From an uncultured Luteimonas sp. (GTDB taxonomy: Bacteria; Pseudomonadota; Gammaproteobacteria; Xanthomonadales; Xanthomonadaceae), in assembly GCA_938008415.1 (NCBI GenBank), contig CALLKI010000054.1:62001-126000 (forward strand): a stretch of 64,000 bases of DNA. The letters run 5' to 3'. The position numbers and the translations under genes are program-made. A model generated the notes under the pieces. That model worked only from the letters and a program-made list of their open reading frames with translations. It made no database searches and was not told where the DNA came from. Of the stretch, positions 8,907 through 16,940 are shown one piece after another. The stretch's first letter is position 1, and each line of letters opens with the position of its first letter.

Positions 8907-9839
8907 ATGTCCCTCGATCCCGCCCTGCGCGCCCGCATCGAATCCCTGCTGCGAAGCCACCGCGTCGTACTCTTCATGAAGGGCGTGCCGGAGGCGCCGC
9001 AGTGCGGCTTCTCGGCCCGCGCGGTGTCGGCGCTGGAAGCGGTCGGCGCGGAGTACGCGCACGTCAACGTGCTCGCCGACCCGGAAATCCGCGAGGGCAT
9101 CAAGGCCTACGGCGACTGGCCGACGATCCCGCAGCTCTACATCGACGGCGAGCTGGTCGGCGGCAGCGACATCATCGTGCAGATGCTCAACAGCGGCGAA
9201 TTGCACGCCGCGCTCGGCCTGCCCGCCCCCGACCGCACCCCGCCGCAGATCCACGTCACCCCCGCCGCGCTGGCGATGCTGAAGGAAGCCATCGAGGACG
9301 CCGGCGGCGAGGTCGTGGTCCAGGTCGAGATCGACCGCAACTTCCGCACCCGCCTCAACCTCGCCCAGCCCGACGGCAACGCGATCGTCACCGAGGTGGA
9401 GGGCGTGCGCGTGCAGTTCGACATCGCCAGCGCGGCGCGTGCGCGCGGCATGACCATCGACTTCGTCGACGACATCCGCGGCCGTGGCCTGGTGATCGAC
9501 AACCCCAACGCGCCGAAGCCGGTGCAGGCGATCACGCCGGAGGAAACCGCCTCGCGCGTCGCCGCCGGCACCCTGGTGCTGGTGGACGTGCGCCCGCCGC
9601 AGGAGCGCGCCATCGCCTCGGTCGGCTGCGCGTTCCGCACCCTCGACAGCGACGCCGACGTGCAGGCGCTGCAGGCCCTGCCGAAGGACACCGCGATCGC
9701 ATTCCTGTGCCACCACGGCGGACGCAGCGCGCAGGTGGCCGAACACTTCCACTCGCTGGGCTTCCGCGACGTGTACAACGTCGAGGGCGGCATCGACGCC
9801 TGGTCGCAGGCCGTGGATTCCTCGATCCCGCGCTACTGA
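8907..9839 (+). CDS. monothiol glutaredoxin / A-type-like / rhodanese three-domain fusion
   Basis: 310-residue fusion of three modules. Residues 1-105 are a monothiol (Grx4-type) glutaredoxin with the CGFS site at Cys33 and the WPTIPQLYIDGE block at 81-92; such proteins carry and hand on [2Fe-2S] clusters using glutathione. Residues about 112-205 have the fold signature of HesB/IscA A-type proteins (IHVTPAAL start, RGRGLVIDNPN end) but contain no cysteine, so this part cannot ligate a cluster in the usual way. Residues about 208-310 are a rhodanese with active-site Cys268 in LCHHGGRS. The combination suggests a link between sulfane-sulfur transfer and Fe-S delivery. Grx-rhodanese fusions are known in Xanthomonadaceae; the cysteine-less middle domain is the odd part. 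Confidence 0.9.
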   Translation: MSLDPALRARIESLLRSHRVVLFMKGVPEAPQCGFSARAVSALEAVGAEYAHVNVLADPEIREGIKAYGDWPTIPQLYIDGELVGGSDIIVQMLNSGELHAALGLPAPDRTPPQIHVTPAALAMLKEAIEDAGGEVVVQVEIDRNFRTRLNLAQPDGNAIVTEVEGVRVQFDIASAARARGMTIDFVDDIRGRGLVIDNPNAPKPVQAITPEETASRVAAGTLVLVDVRPPQERAIASVGCAFRTLDSDADVQALQALPKDTAIAFLCHHGGRSAQVAEHFHSLGFRDVYNVEGGIDAWSQAVDSSIPRY

Positions 9840-9858
9840 CCGCCGCGCGGGCGCACGC

Positions 9859-10410
9859 TCAGAACCCCCCGCCCGCGTCCAGCCATGCCTGCTCCTCCGG
9901 CGTGCTGTCGCGGCCCAGCGCCCGGTTGCGGTGCGGGAAGCGGCCGAAGCGCGCGATCACGTCGCGGTGCGCGACGGCGTAGCGCAGGTAGTTGGCGTCG
10001 CCCAGCGCGGTGAACAGCGCGACCGACCGTTCCTGGTCGGCCATGTCCTCGGAATGCTCGAAGGGCAGGTAGAAGAACGCGCGCAGCGCGGGCTCGAACC
10101 CCGCGTCGAACCCGGCCGCGAGCGCGCGGCCCGCGTAGTGCCGCGCCAGCGGGTCGGTCGCGAAAGCGTGGCCGCTGCCGCGGAAGACGTTGCGCGGGAT
10201 CTGGTCGAGCAGGAGCAGAAGCGCCAGCGCGCCGGTGGCCGAGCCCATCCAGTGCCCGCATTCCCGGCGCGCCGCGGCGAAGTGCAGGTCGAGGAAACGC
10301 GCGCGGCATTCGGCGTCGAAGTCCGGCCCGCCCGCGAACCATTTCGAGGGGCCGGCCGCGCGCCAGAACGAGACCACCGCTTCCGCGGCTGCCGGCTGTG
10401 TCATGTCCAT
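9859..10410 (-). CDS. DUF924 family protein
   Basis: 183-residue, all-helical cytoplasmic protein of the DUF924 family. Family marks are the VVSFWRAAGPSKWF opening, LLLLDQIPRNVFRG near residues 66-80, and FYLPFEHSEDM and FPHRNRALGR in the second half. It has a TPR-like helical fold in known relatives, and no biochemical role is established. It ends 20 bases from the glutaredoxin fusion gene in a tail-to-tail arrangement. ATG at 10404 is a possible alternative start. Confidence 0.88.
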   Translation of the reverse strand: MDMTQPAAAEAVVSFWRAAGPSKWFAGGPDFDAECRARFLDLHFAAARRECGHWMGSATGALALLLLLDQIPRNVFRGSGHAFATDPLARHYAGRALAAGFDAGFEPALRAFFYLPFEHSEDMADQERSVALFTALGDANYLRYAVAHRDVIARFGRFPHRNRALGRDSTPEEQAWLDAGGGF

Positions 10411-10435
10411 GCCGCCAGTCTGCGGCGGTGCGCGT

Positions 10436-10711
10436 TCATTCCCCGTCTTCGCCTTCGCCGGGACGCGGGATGCGCCCGATCATGGCGAAGCCCTTGTCGT
10501 CGGGGATCTGCTCCAGCGCGGCGATGGCCTCGGCCAGCGCCGCGGCCTCGGCGTTGTCGAGGTGGACCGGGCCATCCCCCTCGACCGAGTGCAGGCCCCG
10601 CTCGAGCAGGTATTGCAGCGCCCGCGGCAGGGTCCAGCCGCGGGCATCGGCGACACGCCGGATCCGGTCGACCAGGACCGGATCCGCATCCCTGAGCACG
10701 ATGTCCGTCAT
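10436..10711 (-). CDS. small ribbon-helix-helix-like protein coupled to ampG
   Basis: 91-residue acidic protein. The first 45 residues (TDIVLRDADPVLVDRIRRVA, then RALQYLLERGL) have the short strand plus two helices expected of a ribbon-helix-helix DNA-binding fold; the rest is low in recognisable features. The ATG overlaps the ampG stop codon as ATGA, so translation is coupled to ampG. I do not recognise a characterised homologue. It could be a regulator of the operon or simply a conserved companion of ampG; the fold call is an inference from the residue pattern. Confidence 0.75.
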   Translation of the reverse strand: MTDIVLRDADPVLVDRIRRVADARGWTLPRALQYLLERGLHSVEGDGPVHLDNAEAAALAEAIAALEQIPDDKGFAMIGRIPRPGEGEDGE

Positions 10712-12015
10712 CCACCAGCCTCCAGGCCAGGTTGCGGCCGCGCGCCACCATCCTGACCCAGCCGGAGCCTCGGGTTCAACCAGAAGAACAGCAGCACCGC
10801 CGGGATCGCCACCAGGGTGGTGATCCAGAAGTACACCCCGTAGCCGGTGTGGTCCACGATCGCCCCCGAGGCCATGCCCAGGACCTTGCCCGGCAGCATC
10901 ACCAGCGAGGAGAACAGGGCGTACTGGGTGGCGGTGAAGCGCTGGTTCACCAGCGCCGACAGGAACGCGACCAGGGTGGTGCCCTGGAAGCCCTGTGCCA
11001 GGTTCTCGCCCGAGATCACCAGGGTCAGCTTGAGCATGTCGCCGTCGGCGCCGATGAGCCACAGGTACAGCAGGTTGCTGCCCGCGGCCAGCACCACACC
11101 GGCCAGCAGCGGCCAGCGGATGCCCCAGCGCGCGATCACGACGCCGGCCAGGAACACCCCCGCGATGCCGACCCAGACCCCGTAGAACTTGGTGACCGCG
11201 GCGATCTCGGTCAGCGAATAGCCCTGCTCGAGGTAGAACGGGGCCATGATCCCGCCGCCCAGCGACTGGTCGGAGACCTTGGCGATCAGGATGAAGGCCA
11301 GCAGCCCCGCGGCGAGCACGCCGCTGAAGCGGCGGAAGAAATCGGCGAACGGCTCGACCACGCCCTCGCGCAGGGCCTGCCCCCAGGTCGCGGTGCGCAC
11401 CCGCGCCACCTCCGGCTCGCGCGCCACCAGCACCGCGACCACCGGGACCAGCATGAACAGGGCCATCAGCCGGTACACCTGCGGCCACGGCACGTGGTCG
11501 GCCAGCACCAGCGCCAGCATGCCGGTGATGATCAGCGCGATCCGGTAGCCCAGCGAATAGGTCGCCACCAGCGCCCCCTGCGCCTCGGCCGGCGCGATCT
11601 CGACGCGGTAGGCGTCCACCGCGATGTCGAGGGTGGCGCCGGCGAACGCGGTCAGCAGCGTGATCCACACGAACACCACCAGCCGCTCCGGGGTCAGCTG
11701 CGCCATCAGCAGCAGGCCCGCGATCACCACGCACAGCGCCAGCAGCAGCCAGCCCCGGCGCTGCCCGAGCCGCCCCAGCACAGGCAGCCGCCAGCGGTCC
11801 ACCAGCGGCGCCCACAGGAACTTGAGCGTGTAGGCCATGCCGGCGCCGGCGATCAGGGTGATGTCGGTGCGGTTCAGGCCGTGGATCTTGAGCCAGTACG
11901 CCAGGGTGCCGGCGACCAGCAGGAAGGGCATGCCCGAGGCGAAGCCGAAGAAGAACATCGTCCACGCCGCCGGCTGGGTGAACGACTGCAGGACGGAACG
12001 CTTGGCGGTGTTCAT
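10708..12015 (-). CDS. ampG: AmpG-type muropeptide permease (MFS)
   Basis: 435-residue inner-membrane transporter of the AmpG group, which imports anhydro-muropeptides released during wall turnover so that they can be recycled; in many gammaproteobacteria this also feeds beta-lactamase induction. Around 12-14 hydrophobic segments are visible. Family marks: FASGMPFLLVAGTLAYWL near residue 25, LKFLWAPLVDRW around 63-74, ATLDIAVDAYRVE around 125-137 and GTTLVAFLSALVNQRFTATQYALFSSL near 340. The start overlaps the stop of the nuclease gene upstream (ATGA), and its own stop overlaps the next ATG. The window also contains AmiD-like and lytic enzymes of the same pathway. Confidence 0.93.
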   Translation of the reverse strand: MNTAKRSVLQSFTQPAAWTMFFFGFASGMPFLLVAGTLAYWLKIHGLNRTDITLIAGAGMAYTLKFLWAPLVDRWRLPVLGRLGQRRGWLLLALCVVIAGLLLMAQLTPERLVVFVWITLLTAFAGATLDIAVDAYRVEIAPAEAQGALVATYSLGYRIALIITGMLALVLADHVPWPQVYRLMALFMLVPVVAVLVAREPEVARVRTATWGQALREGVVEPFADFFRRFSGVLAAGLLAFILIAKVSDQSLGGGIMAPFYLEQGYSLTEIAAVTKFYGVWVGIAGVFLAGVVIARWGIRWPLLAGVVLAAGSNLLYLWLIGADGDMLKLTLVISGENLAQGFQGTTLVAFLSALVNQRFTATQYALFSSLVMLPGKVLGMASGAIVDHTGYGVYFWITTLVAIPAVLLFFWLNPRLRLGQDGGARPQPGLEAGG

Positions 12016-12812
12016 TCGGCGTAGTCCACCACGTAGGGGGCATGGTCGGAGAAGCGCGGCTCGCGGTGGATCGCGCAGGCGCGCGCGCGTCCGGCCAGCG
12101 CGGGCGTGGCCAGCTGGTAGTCGATCCGCCAGCCGACGTCGTTGGCGCGGGCGTTGCCACGGTTGCTCCACCAGGTGTACTCGACGGCGTCGGGCTTGAG
12201 CACGCGGAAGGTGTCCTTCCAGCCCACCGCGGGCGGCTCGACCAGGCCGTCGCCGTACGGGTCGGCGATCAGCGCGTTGAGCCAGGCGCGCTCTTCGGGC
12301 AGGCAGCCGGAGTTCTTCTGGTTGCTGGTCCAGTTGCGGATGTCGTTGCGCGAGCGGACGATGTTCCAGTCGCCGCACAGCACGTAGTCGCGGCCGCTGG
12401 CCAGCCATGCATCGAGGATCGGCCGCAGCCAGGCCATCACCTCGAACTTGAACCGCTGCCGTTCCTCGCCGGAGCTGCCCGAGGGGATGTAGAACGAGAC
12501 CACGCTGAGGTTGCCGTAGCGCGCCTCGATGTAGCGGCCCTCGTCGTCGAACGGGGCCCAGCCCAGGGAGGTGCGCACCTCGTCCGGCTCGCGCCGGCTG
12601 TAGATGGCCACGCCGCTGTAGCCCTTCTTCGTGGTCGCATCGCGGTAGAAGCAGTGCGGGTAGGGGCGGAAGCTGGCGTCGCCGAGCTGGTGTTCCTGCG
12701 ACTTGGTCTCCTGCAGGCAGACGATGTCGGCATCCTGCGCCTCCAGCCACTGGAAGAAACCCTTGCTGGCGGCCGAGCGGATGCCGTTGGCGTTGAAGCT
12801 GATGATGCGCAT
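12012..12812 (-). CDS. xth: exodeoxyribonuclease III-family protein, Crc-like
   Basis: 266-residue member of the exonuclease-endonuclease-phosphatase fold. It opens MRIISFNANGIRSAA and runs colinear with Pseudomonas Crc, including the KFKFEVMAWL, PERAWLN and GWRIDYQ segments, and like crc it lies near pyrE. In contrast to Crc, which has lost catalysis, it keeps LQETKS (metal-binding Glu), GDWN (catalytic Asp/Asn) and SDHAP (Asp-His pair). I therefore predict an active AP endonuclease/3'-exonuclease for DNA repair rather than an Hfq-partner RNA regulator. First gene of a three-gene overlapping operon with ampG. Confidence 0.9.
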   Translation of the reverse strand: MRIISFNANGIRSAASKGFFQWLEAQDADIVCLQETKSQEHQLGDASFRPYPHCFYRDATTKKGYSGVAIYSRREPDEVRTSLGWAPFDDEGRYIEARYGNLSVVSFYIPSGSSGEERQRFKFEVMAWLRPILDAWLASGRDYVLCGDWNIVRSRNDIRNWTSNQKNSGCLPEERAWLNALIADPYGDGLVEPPAVGWKDTFRVLKPDAVEYTWWSNRGNARANDVGWRIDYQLATPALAGRARACAIHREPRFSDHAPYVVDYAE

Positions 12813-12893
12813 GCGGGTCGCGGGTGCGGCAGGGCGTCCCAGCCTACCGGAAACGCGGCCCTGCTTCAGGCGCGGACGCCCGGTCGGCCCGGC

Positions 12894-13244
12894 TCAGGCC
12901 TTGCGCACGAACTCCGACTTCAGCCCCATCCGGCCGATGCCCTCGATCCGGCATTCGATGTCATGGTCGCCCTCGACCAGGCGGATGTTGCGGACCTTGG
13001 TGCCCACCTTCACCACCAGCGAGGACCCCTTGACCTTCAGGTCCTTGATCACGACCACGGTATCGCCGTCGGCCAGCGGGGTGCCGTTGGCGTCGCGCAC
13101 CTGCCCCGCCGCCTCGGCCGCGGCCGCCTCCCCGGCCTGTTCGGCCGGCGACCACTCGTGCCCGCACTCGGGGCAGACGAGCAGGGCGCCGTCCTCGTAG
13201 GTGTAGCTGGAACCGCACTGCGGGCAATCGGGCAGGCCGGACAT
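12894..13244 (-). CDS. yjdM: PhnA/YjdM-type zinc-ribbon protein
   Basis: 116-residue protein with an N-terminal zinc ribbon ([13 protein letters not shown]...CPECGHEW, two CxxC pairs at residues about 7-10 and 24-27) and a C-terminal SH3-like barrel ([14 protein letters not shown], then [14 protein letters not shown]). It matches the family historically called alkylphosphonate utilisation protein PhnA, although the E. coli gene is not needed for phosphonate use and its role is unknown. An Ala/Glu-rich linker separates the two halves. Divergent from pyrE by 75 bases. Confidence 0.92.
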   Translation of the reverse strand: MSGLPDCPQCGSSYTYEDGALLVCPECGHEWSPAEQAGEAAAAEAAGQVRDANGTPLADGDTVVVIKDLKVKGSSLVVKVGTKVRNIRLVEGDHDIECRIEGIGRMGLKSEFVRKA

Positions 13245-13319
13245 CGGACGGCGCTCCTGGAAACGGGGAAGCGCGCATTGTCGCATCCCGGGCGGCGGCA
13301 GGCGTGGGACAATGCGCCC

Positions 13320-13976
13320 ATGACCGACCACCGCACCCGCTTCCTGGAACTGGCGCTGGCCGCGGACGCCCTGCGCTTCGGCGAATTCACCCTCAAGTCC
13401 GGCCGGGTCAGCCCGTACTTCTTCAATGCCGGCAGGTTCGATTCCGGCGCGGCGCTGGCGGCGCTGGCCGCCTGCTACGCCGACGCCGTGGACGCCGCCG
13501 GCATCGGCTTCGACATGCTGTTCGGCCCCGCGTACAAGGGCATCCCGCTGGCGACCGCGCTGGCCTGCGAATACGCCCGCCGCGGCCGCGACCTGCCGGT
13601 CGCGTTCAACCGCAAGGAGGCCAAGGACCATGGCGAGGGCGGCACCCTGATCGGCGCGCCGATGGCCGGACGGCGCGTCCTGGTGGTGGACGACGTGATC
13701 ACCGCCGGCACCGCGATCCGCGAGTCGCTGGCGATCATCGCCGCCGCGGGCGGCACCGCAGCGGGCATCGTGATCGCGTTGGACCGGCAGGAACGCATCT
13801 CCGAGGACGACCCGCGCTCGGCGGCGCAGGCGGTGTCGGCCGGGCACGGGATCCCCGTGATCGCGGTCGCGGGCCTGTCGGACCTGCTTGCGTTCGCCGG
13901 CGGAAGCGCGACACTGTCCGCAGAGCGCGAGCGCCTGCTCGCCTACCGCGCCCGCTACGGCAGCGGCGCGGCCTGA
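13320..13976 (+). CDS. pyrE: orotate phosphoribosyltransferase
   Basis: Makes orotidine 5'-phosphate from orotate and PRPP, the fifth step of pyrimidine synthesis. The 218-residue protein has [14 protein letters not shown] at 25-38, [10 protein letters not shown] at 69-78, the flexible catalytic loop with [10 protein letters not shown] at 99-108 and the PRPP-binding [13 protein letters not shown] at 120-132. Length is normal. The pairing with an ExoIII/Crc-type gene just upstream is the arrangement seen in Pseudomonas (crc-pyrE), here with the zinc-ribbon gene between them. The secreted coiled-coil gene follows after 28 bases. Confidence 0.97.
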   Translation: MTDHRTRFLELALAADALRFGEFTLKSGRVSPYFFNAGRFDSGAALAALAACYADAVDAAGIGFDMLFGPAYKGIPLATALACEYARRGRDLPVAFNRKEAKDHGEGGTLIGAPMAGRRVLVVDDVITAGTAIRESLAIIAAAGGTAAGIVIALDRQERISEDDPRSAAQAVSAGHGIPVIAVAGLSDLLAFAGGSATLSAERERLLAYRARYGSGAA

Positions 13977-14004
13977 TCACGGACCGCAGGGGGAGCGGAT
14001 TTCG

Positions 14005-14667
14005 ATGAAGACCCGGACCGCCATCGTCGCAGGACTCCTTCTGGCGCTCTCGGCGCCGACCGCCGCGTGGGCGCAGGGCAGGAGCAAGCCCGCCGCCCCG
14101 AAGGCGGACAAGAGGCTGTACTGCTGGGACGAGGGCGGCCGCCGGGTCTGCGGCGACGCCCTGCCGCCCGACGCGGTGGACGCCGCGCGCACCGAGATCA
14201 GCGCGCGCAGCGGCCTGCGCGTGGGCGAGGTCGGCCGCGCGCTGACGCCGGAGGAGCGCGCCGCCGCCGAAGCCGCCGAACGCGAGGCGAAGCTCGCCGC
14301 CGAGGCCGAGGCCGCGCGCCGCCGCCGCGAACTGGCCATGGCCGTGTCCTACGACACCGAGGAAGACCTGCGCGCCGCCTTCGGCGAGCGCATCGTGCTG
14401 GTGGACGAGGCGATCAAGACCTCGCGCATGGGCGTGGCCAACCTGCGCCTGAGCCTGCTGACGCTGCTGCGCCAGGCCGCCGACCTCGAGCTGCAGGGCA
14501 AGGCGGTGCCGAAGCAGCTGGCCGGCAACATCCTGACGCAGCACAACGACCTGCTGCGCCAGCAGGGGATCCTGCGCCAGCAGCTGGAAGAGCGCGCCAT
14601 GCTCGACGCCGACCTCGAACACGCGCTCGAGCGCTACCGCGCGCTCAGGCAGGCACGGGACGGCTGA
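14005..14667 (+). CDS. secreted coiled-coil protein of unknown function
   Basis: 220 residues with a signal peptide (residues 1-24, ending AAWA). A short segment at 37-55, LYCWDEGGRRVCGDALPP, resembles the start of DUF4124 proteins with two cysteines that could form a disulfide. Residues about 85-120 are an Ala/Glu/Arg coiled coil and 140-220 are further amphipathic helix (LRQQGILRQQLEERAML). It is presumably periplasmic. It follows pyrE by 28 bases and precedes the amidohydrolase by 40, so cotranscription is possible. I recognise it only as the kind of protein conserved in Xanthomonadaceae and assign no function. Confidence 0.85.
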   Translation: MKTRTAIVAGLLLALSAPTAAWAQGRSKPAAPKADKRLYCWDEGGRRVCGDALPPDAVDAARTEISARSGLRVGEVGRALTPEERAAAEAAEREAKLAAEAEAARRRRELAMAVSYDTEEDLRAAFGERIVLVDEAIKTSRMGVANLRLSLLTLLRQAADLELQGKAVPKQLAGNILTQHNDLLRQQGILRQQLEERAMLDADLEHALERYRALRQARDG

Positions 14668-14707
14668 GCGCGCGGGCCTGCGGCGCCGCCACATACACGC
14701 GGCCACC

Positions 14708-16237
14708 ATGCGCGTTTCCCGGAGGACATTCGTCGCACTCGCCGCCAGCGGCGCCACGCTGCAGGCGCTCCCGCCGGCGCTGCGTGCCTCGCCGCCGTCC
14801 CTGCTGCTGCGCGACGTGCGCGTGGCCGACGGCACCGGGGCGCCCGCCTACGCGGCGGACGTACTCGTGCGTGGCGACACCATCGAACGCATCGGCCGCA
14901 TCCCGCCGCGCGAGGCGCCCGGCGCGCGCGTCGTCGAGGGCGGCGGCCGGGTGCTCGCGCCCGGCTTCATCGACCTGCACGCGCACGGCGATCCGCTGGA
15001 GAACCCGTTCGACAGCCACCTCGCCATGGGCGTGACCACCATCGTGCTCGGGCAGGACGGCGGCAACCCCGGCCGCGGCAGCGCCGCCGCCTGGCTGGCC
15101 GCGGCGGACCGCGCGGACCTCGGGATCAACGTCGCGACGTTCTCGGGCCACGGCTCGCTGCGCCGGCTGGCGGACATCGGCGACGACGTGCGCGAACCGC
15201 CGCCGGCGCAACTGGCGCGCATGGCGGAACTGCTGGAGGCGGACCTGCGCGCCGGCGCGTTCGGCATGTCCACCGGGCTGGAATATGTGCCGGGCATGTA
15301 TGCGGGCCCGGCCGAGATTTCCGCGCTCTGCCGCGTGCTGGCGCGCCACGACGGCGTGGCGTCGAGCCACATGCGCTCGGAGGACGACGACCGGGTCGAG
15401 GCGTCGGTCCGCGAGCATGTCGAGGCCAGCCGGCCCGCGCGCACCCATGTCTCGCACCTGAAGGTGGTGCACGGCAGGGGCGTGGAACGCGCGGAACGGC
15501 TGCTGGAAACGCTGCGGCGGTACCGCGACGGCGGCGTGCCGCTGACCGCCGACGCCTATCCCTACGAGGCCAGCTACACCACCACCGGCATCCTGTTCCC
15601 GGACTGGGCGCGGCCACCGAACGACTACGCGCAGGTGGTGGCGCAACGCCGGGGCGAACTGCGTGCCGCGCTCGAGCGGCGCATGGAACAGCGCGGCGGC
15701 CCGGGCGCGCTGCTGCTGGGCGACGGGCCGCACGCCGGCCGGACCCTGGCGCAGCTCGCCGGGGAACGCGGCCAGGCCTACCCCGACGTGCTGGTCGAAC
15801 TCGGCCCGTCCGGCGGCAGCGCCGCGCATTTCGTGATGGACCCGGAACTGCAGGACAGGCTGCTGCTCGATCCCTTCGTCGCCATCGCCAGCGACGGTTC
15901 GCCGCGCGGACGCCACCCCCGTGGCCACGGCACCTTCGCCCGCTGGATCGCGCAATTCGCGGCGACCGGGCGCGTCCCGCTGGAGGAAGCGGTGCGCAAG
16001 GCGACCGGCCTGCCGGCCTCGATCCTGCGCCTGCGCGACCGCGGCACGATCCGCGCGGGCGCGAAGGCGGACCTGGTGCTGTTCGACCCGGCGGCCGTCC
16101 GCGACCGTGCCACCTACGTCGATCCGTTCGCCCTCGCCGAAGGCTTCGACCTGGTCGTGCTCAACGGCCAGCCGGCATGGGAACGGGGCGGGCGCGTGGC
16201 CCGCGCCGGACGCGTGCTCCGCAGGCAGCCGTCGTGA
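14708..16237 (+). CDS. Tat-exported amidohydrolase, N-acyl-D-amino-acid deacylase type
   Basis: 509-residue metal-dependent amidohydrolase of the D-aminoacylase group. Residues 3-30 form a twin-arginine signal (SRRTFVALAASG), so it is exported folded. The metal site begins at FIDLHAHGD with His91 and His93; further ligand segments are SSHMRSEDD, THVSHLKVVHG and the ASDGSPRGRH block around residue 398. The C-terminal beta region GAKADLVLFDP closes the composite barrel typical of the family. The likely reaction is release of D-amino acids from N-acyl compounds, which would fit peptide scavenging; dihydroorotase- or dipeptidase-like activity is an alternative. Confidence 0.87.
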   Translation: MRVSRRTFVALAASGATLQALPPALRASPPSLLLRDVRVADGTGAPAYAADVLVRGDTIERIGRIPPREAPGARVVEGGGRVLAPGFIDLHAHGDPLENPFDSHLAMGVTTIVLGQDGGNPGRGSAAAWLAAADRADLGINVATFSGHGSLRRLADIGDDVREPPPAQLARMAELLEADLRAGAFGMSTGLEYVPGMYAGPAEISALCRVLARHDGVASSHMRSEDDDRVEASVREHVEASRPARTHVSHLKVVHGRGVERAERLLETLRRYRDGGVPLTADAYPYEASYTTTGILFPDWARPPNDYAQVVAQRRGELRAALERRMEQRGGPGALLLGDGPHAGRTLAQLAGERGQAYPDVLVELGPSGGSAAHFVMDPELQDRLLLDPFVAIASDGSPRGRHPRGHGTFARWIAQFAATGRVPLEEAVRKATGLPASILRLRDRGTIRAGAKADLVLFDPAAVRDRATYVDPFALAEGFDLVVLNGQPAWERGGRVARAGRVLRRQPS

Positions 16238-16239
16238 AG

Positions 16240-16268
16240 CCCGGCCGCGGCGGCTGGCCGCGGCCGGG
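16240..16268. terminator. GC-rich hairpin between convergent genes
   Basis: Perfect 11-bp inverted repeat: CCCGGCCGCGG at 16240-16250 and its complement at 16258-16268, with a 7-base loop. It sits immediately after the amidohydrolase stop and before the end of sodC, so it could end transcripts from both sides. There is no U-tract on either strand, so classical intrinsic termination is uncertain. Confidence 0.45.
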
Positions 16269-16295
16269 ACCGGGCGCTGCCCGCTTCCTGCGGCG

Positions 16296-16889
16296 TTACC
16301 GCGCGGCCTCGATCACGCCGCAGGCCAGGCGCGCGCCGGCGTTGCCGGTCGGCTGGCTCACGTAGTCGTCGGGATCGGCGTGCACGATCACGCCGCGGCC
16401 GATGATGTCGGTGGCCGTGCCGTCGCCGAGGGTGACGCCCTCGAAGCGCGCGTCCACCCTCGCCACGCCCTGGTCGTCGGCGACGATGTTGTCGGTGTCG
16501 CCACCGTGGTGCGCGCCATGGCCGACGCGGCCGTGGTCGCTGGCGCCGGGATTGAAATGCCCGCCGGCGCTGCTGGCGTCGGGCGCGCTGCAGTCGCCGT
16601 GCTCGTGCAGGTGGAAGCCGTGCTGGCTGCCGGGCTCGAGTCCCGAAACCTCGCCGGTCGCGCGGACCACGCCGTCCACCACCTCGAACACCAGCGAGCC
16701 GGACACCTGGCTGCCCTCGGTCGGCGCCAGGGTCGCGGTGGCGCGTGAGGCCGCGGGTTCAGACGGCGCCGCGGGTTCGGCGGGAGCGGCGGGCTCCGCA
16801 GGGGCGGCAGGCTCCTGCGCGGGCCGCGAGCAGGCGGCACAGGCGACCAGCAGGGGCACGAACAGCAGCGGGCGGGTACGGATCATCAC
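16296..16889 (-). CDS. sodC: Cu/Zn superoxide dismutase, lipoprotein
   Basis: Converts periplasmic superoxide to peroxide and oxygen. The 197-residue product has a lipobox ending at Cys20 (VACAAC) and then a Pro/Ala/Glu repeat linker (about residues 25-48) that would hold the enzyme away from the membrane. All metal ligands are present: His94 and His96 in HLHEHGDC, bridging His111, zinc His119, His128 and Asp131, and copper His170 in VIVHAD. Arg187 at the active-site rim and the Cys100-Cys190 disulfide pair are also there. A second, degenerate copy lies directly upstream on the same strand, 51 bases away. ATG at 16886 is an equally good start. Confidence 0.95.
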   Translation of the reverse strand: MMIRTRPLLFVPLLVACAACSRPAQEPAAPAEPAAPAEPAAPSEPAASRATATLAPTEGSQVSGSLVFEVVDGVVRATGEVSGLEPGSQHGFHLHEHGDCSAPDASSAGGHFNPGASDHGRVGHGAHHGGDTDNIVADDQGVARVDARFEGVTLGDGTATDIIGRGVIVHADPDDYVSQPTGNAGARLACGVIEAAR

Positions 16890-16940
16890 GTCAGGCCTCC
16901 GGTTCCGGTTTCGTTTCCGGCGCGACTTTAGCGCAAGGAC

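Noticed and set aside
16740..16815. Short direct repeats that might be a CRISPR or VNTR array
   Set aside because: They are in-frame codons for the Ala/Pro/Glu linker of the SodC lipoprotein; no spacers and no cas genes.
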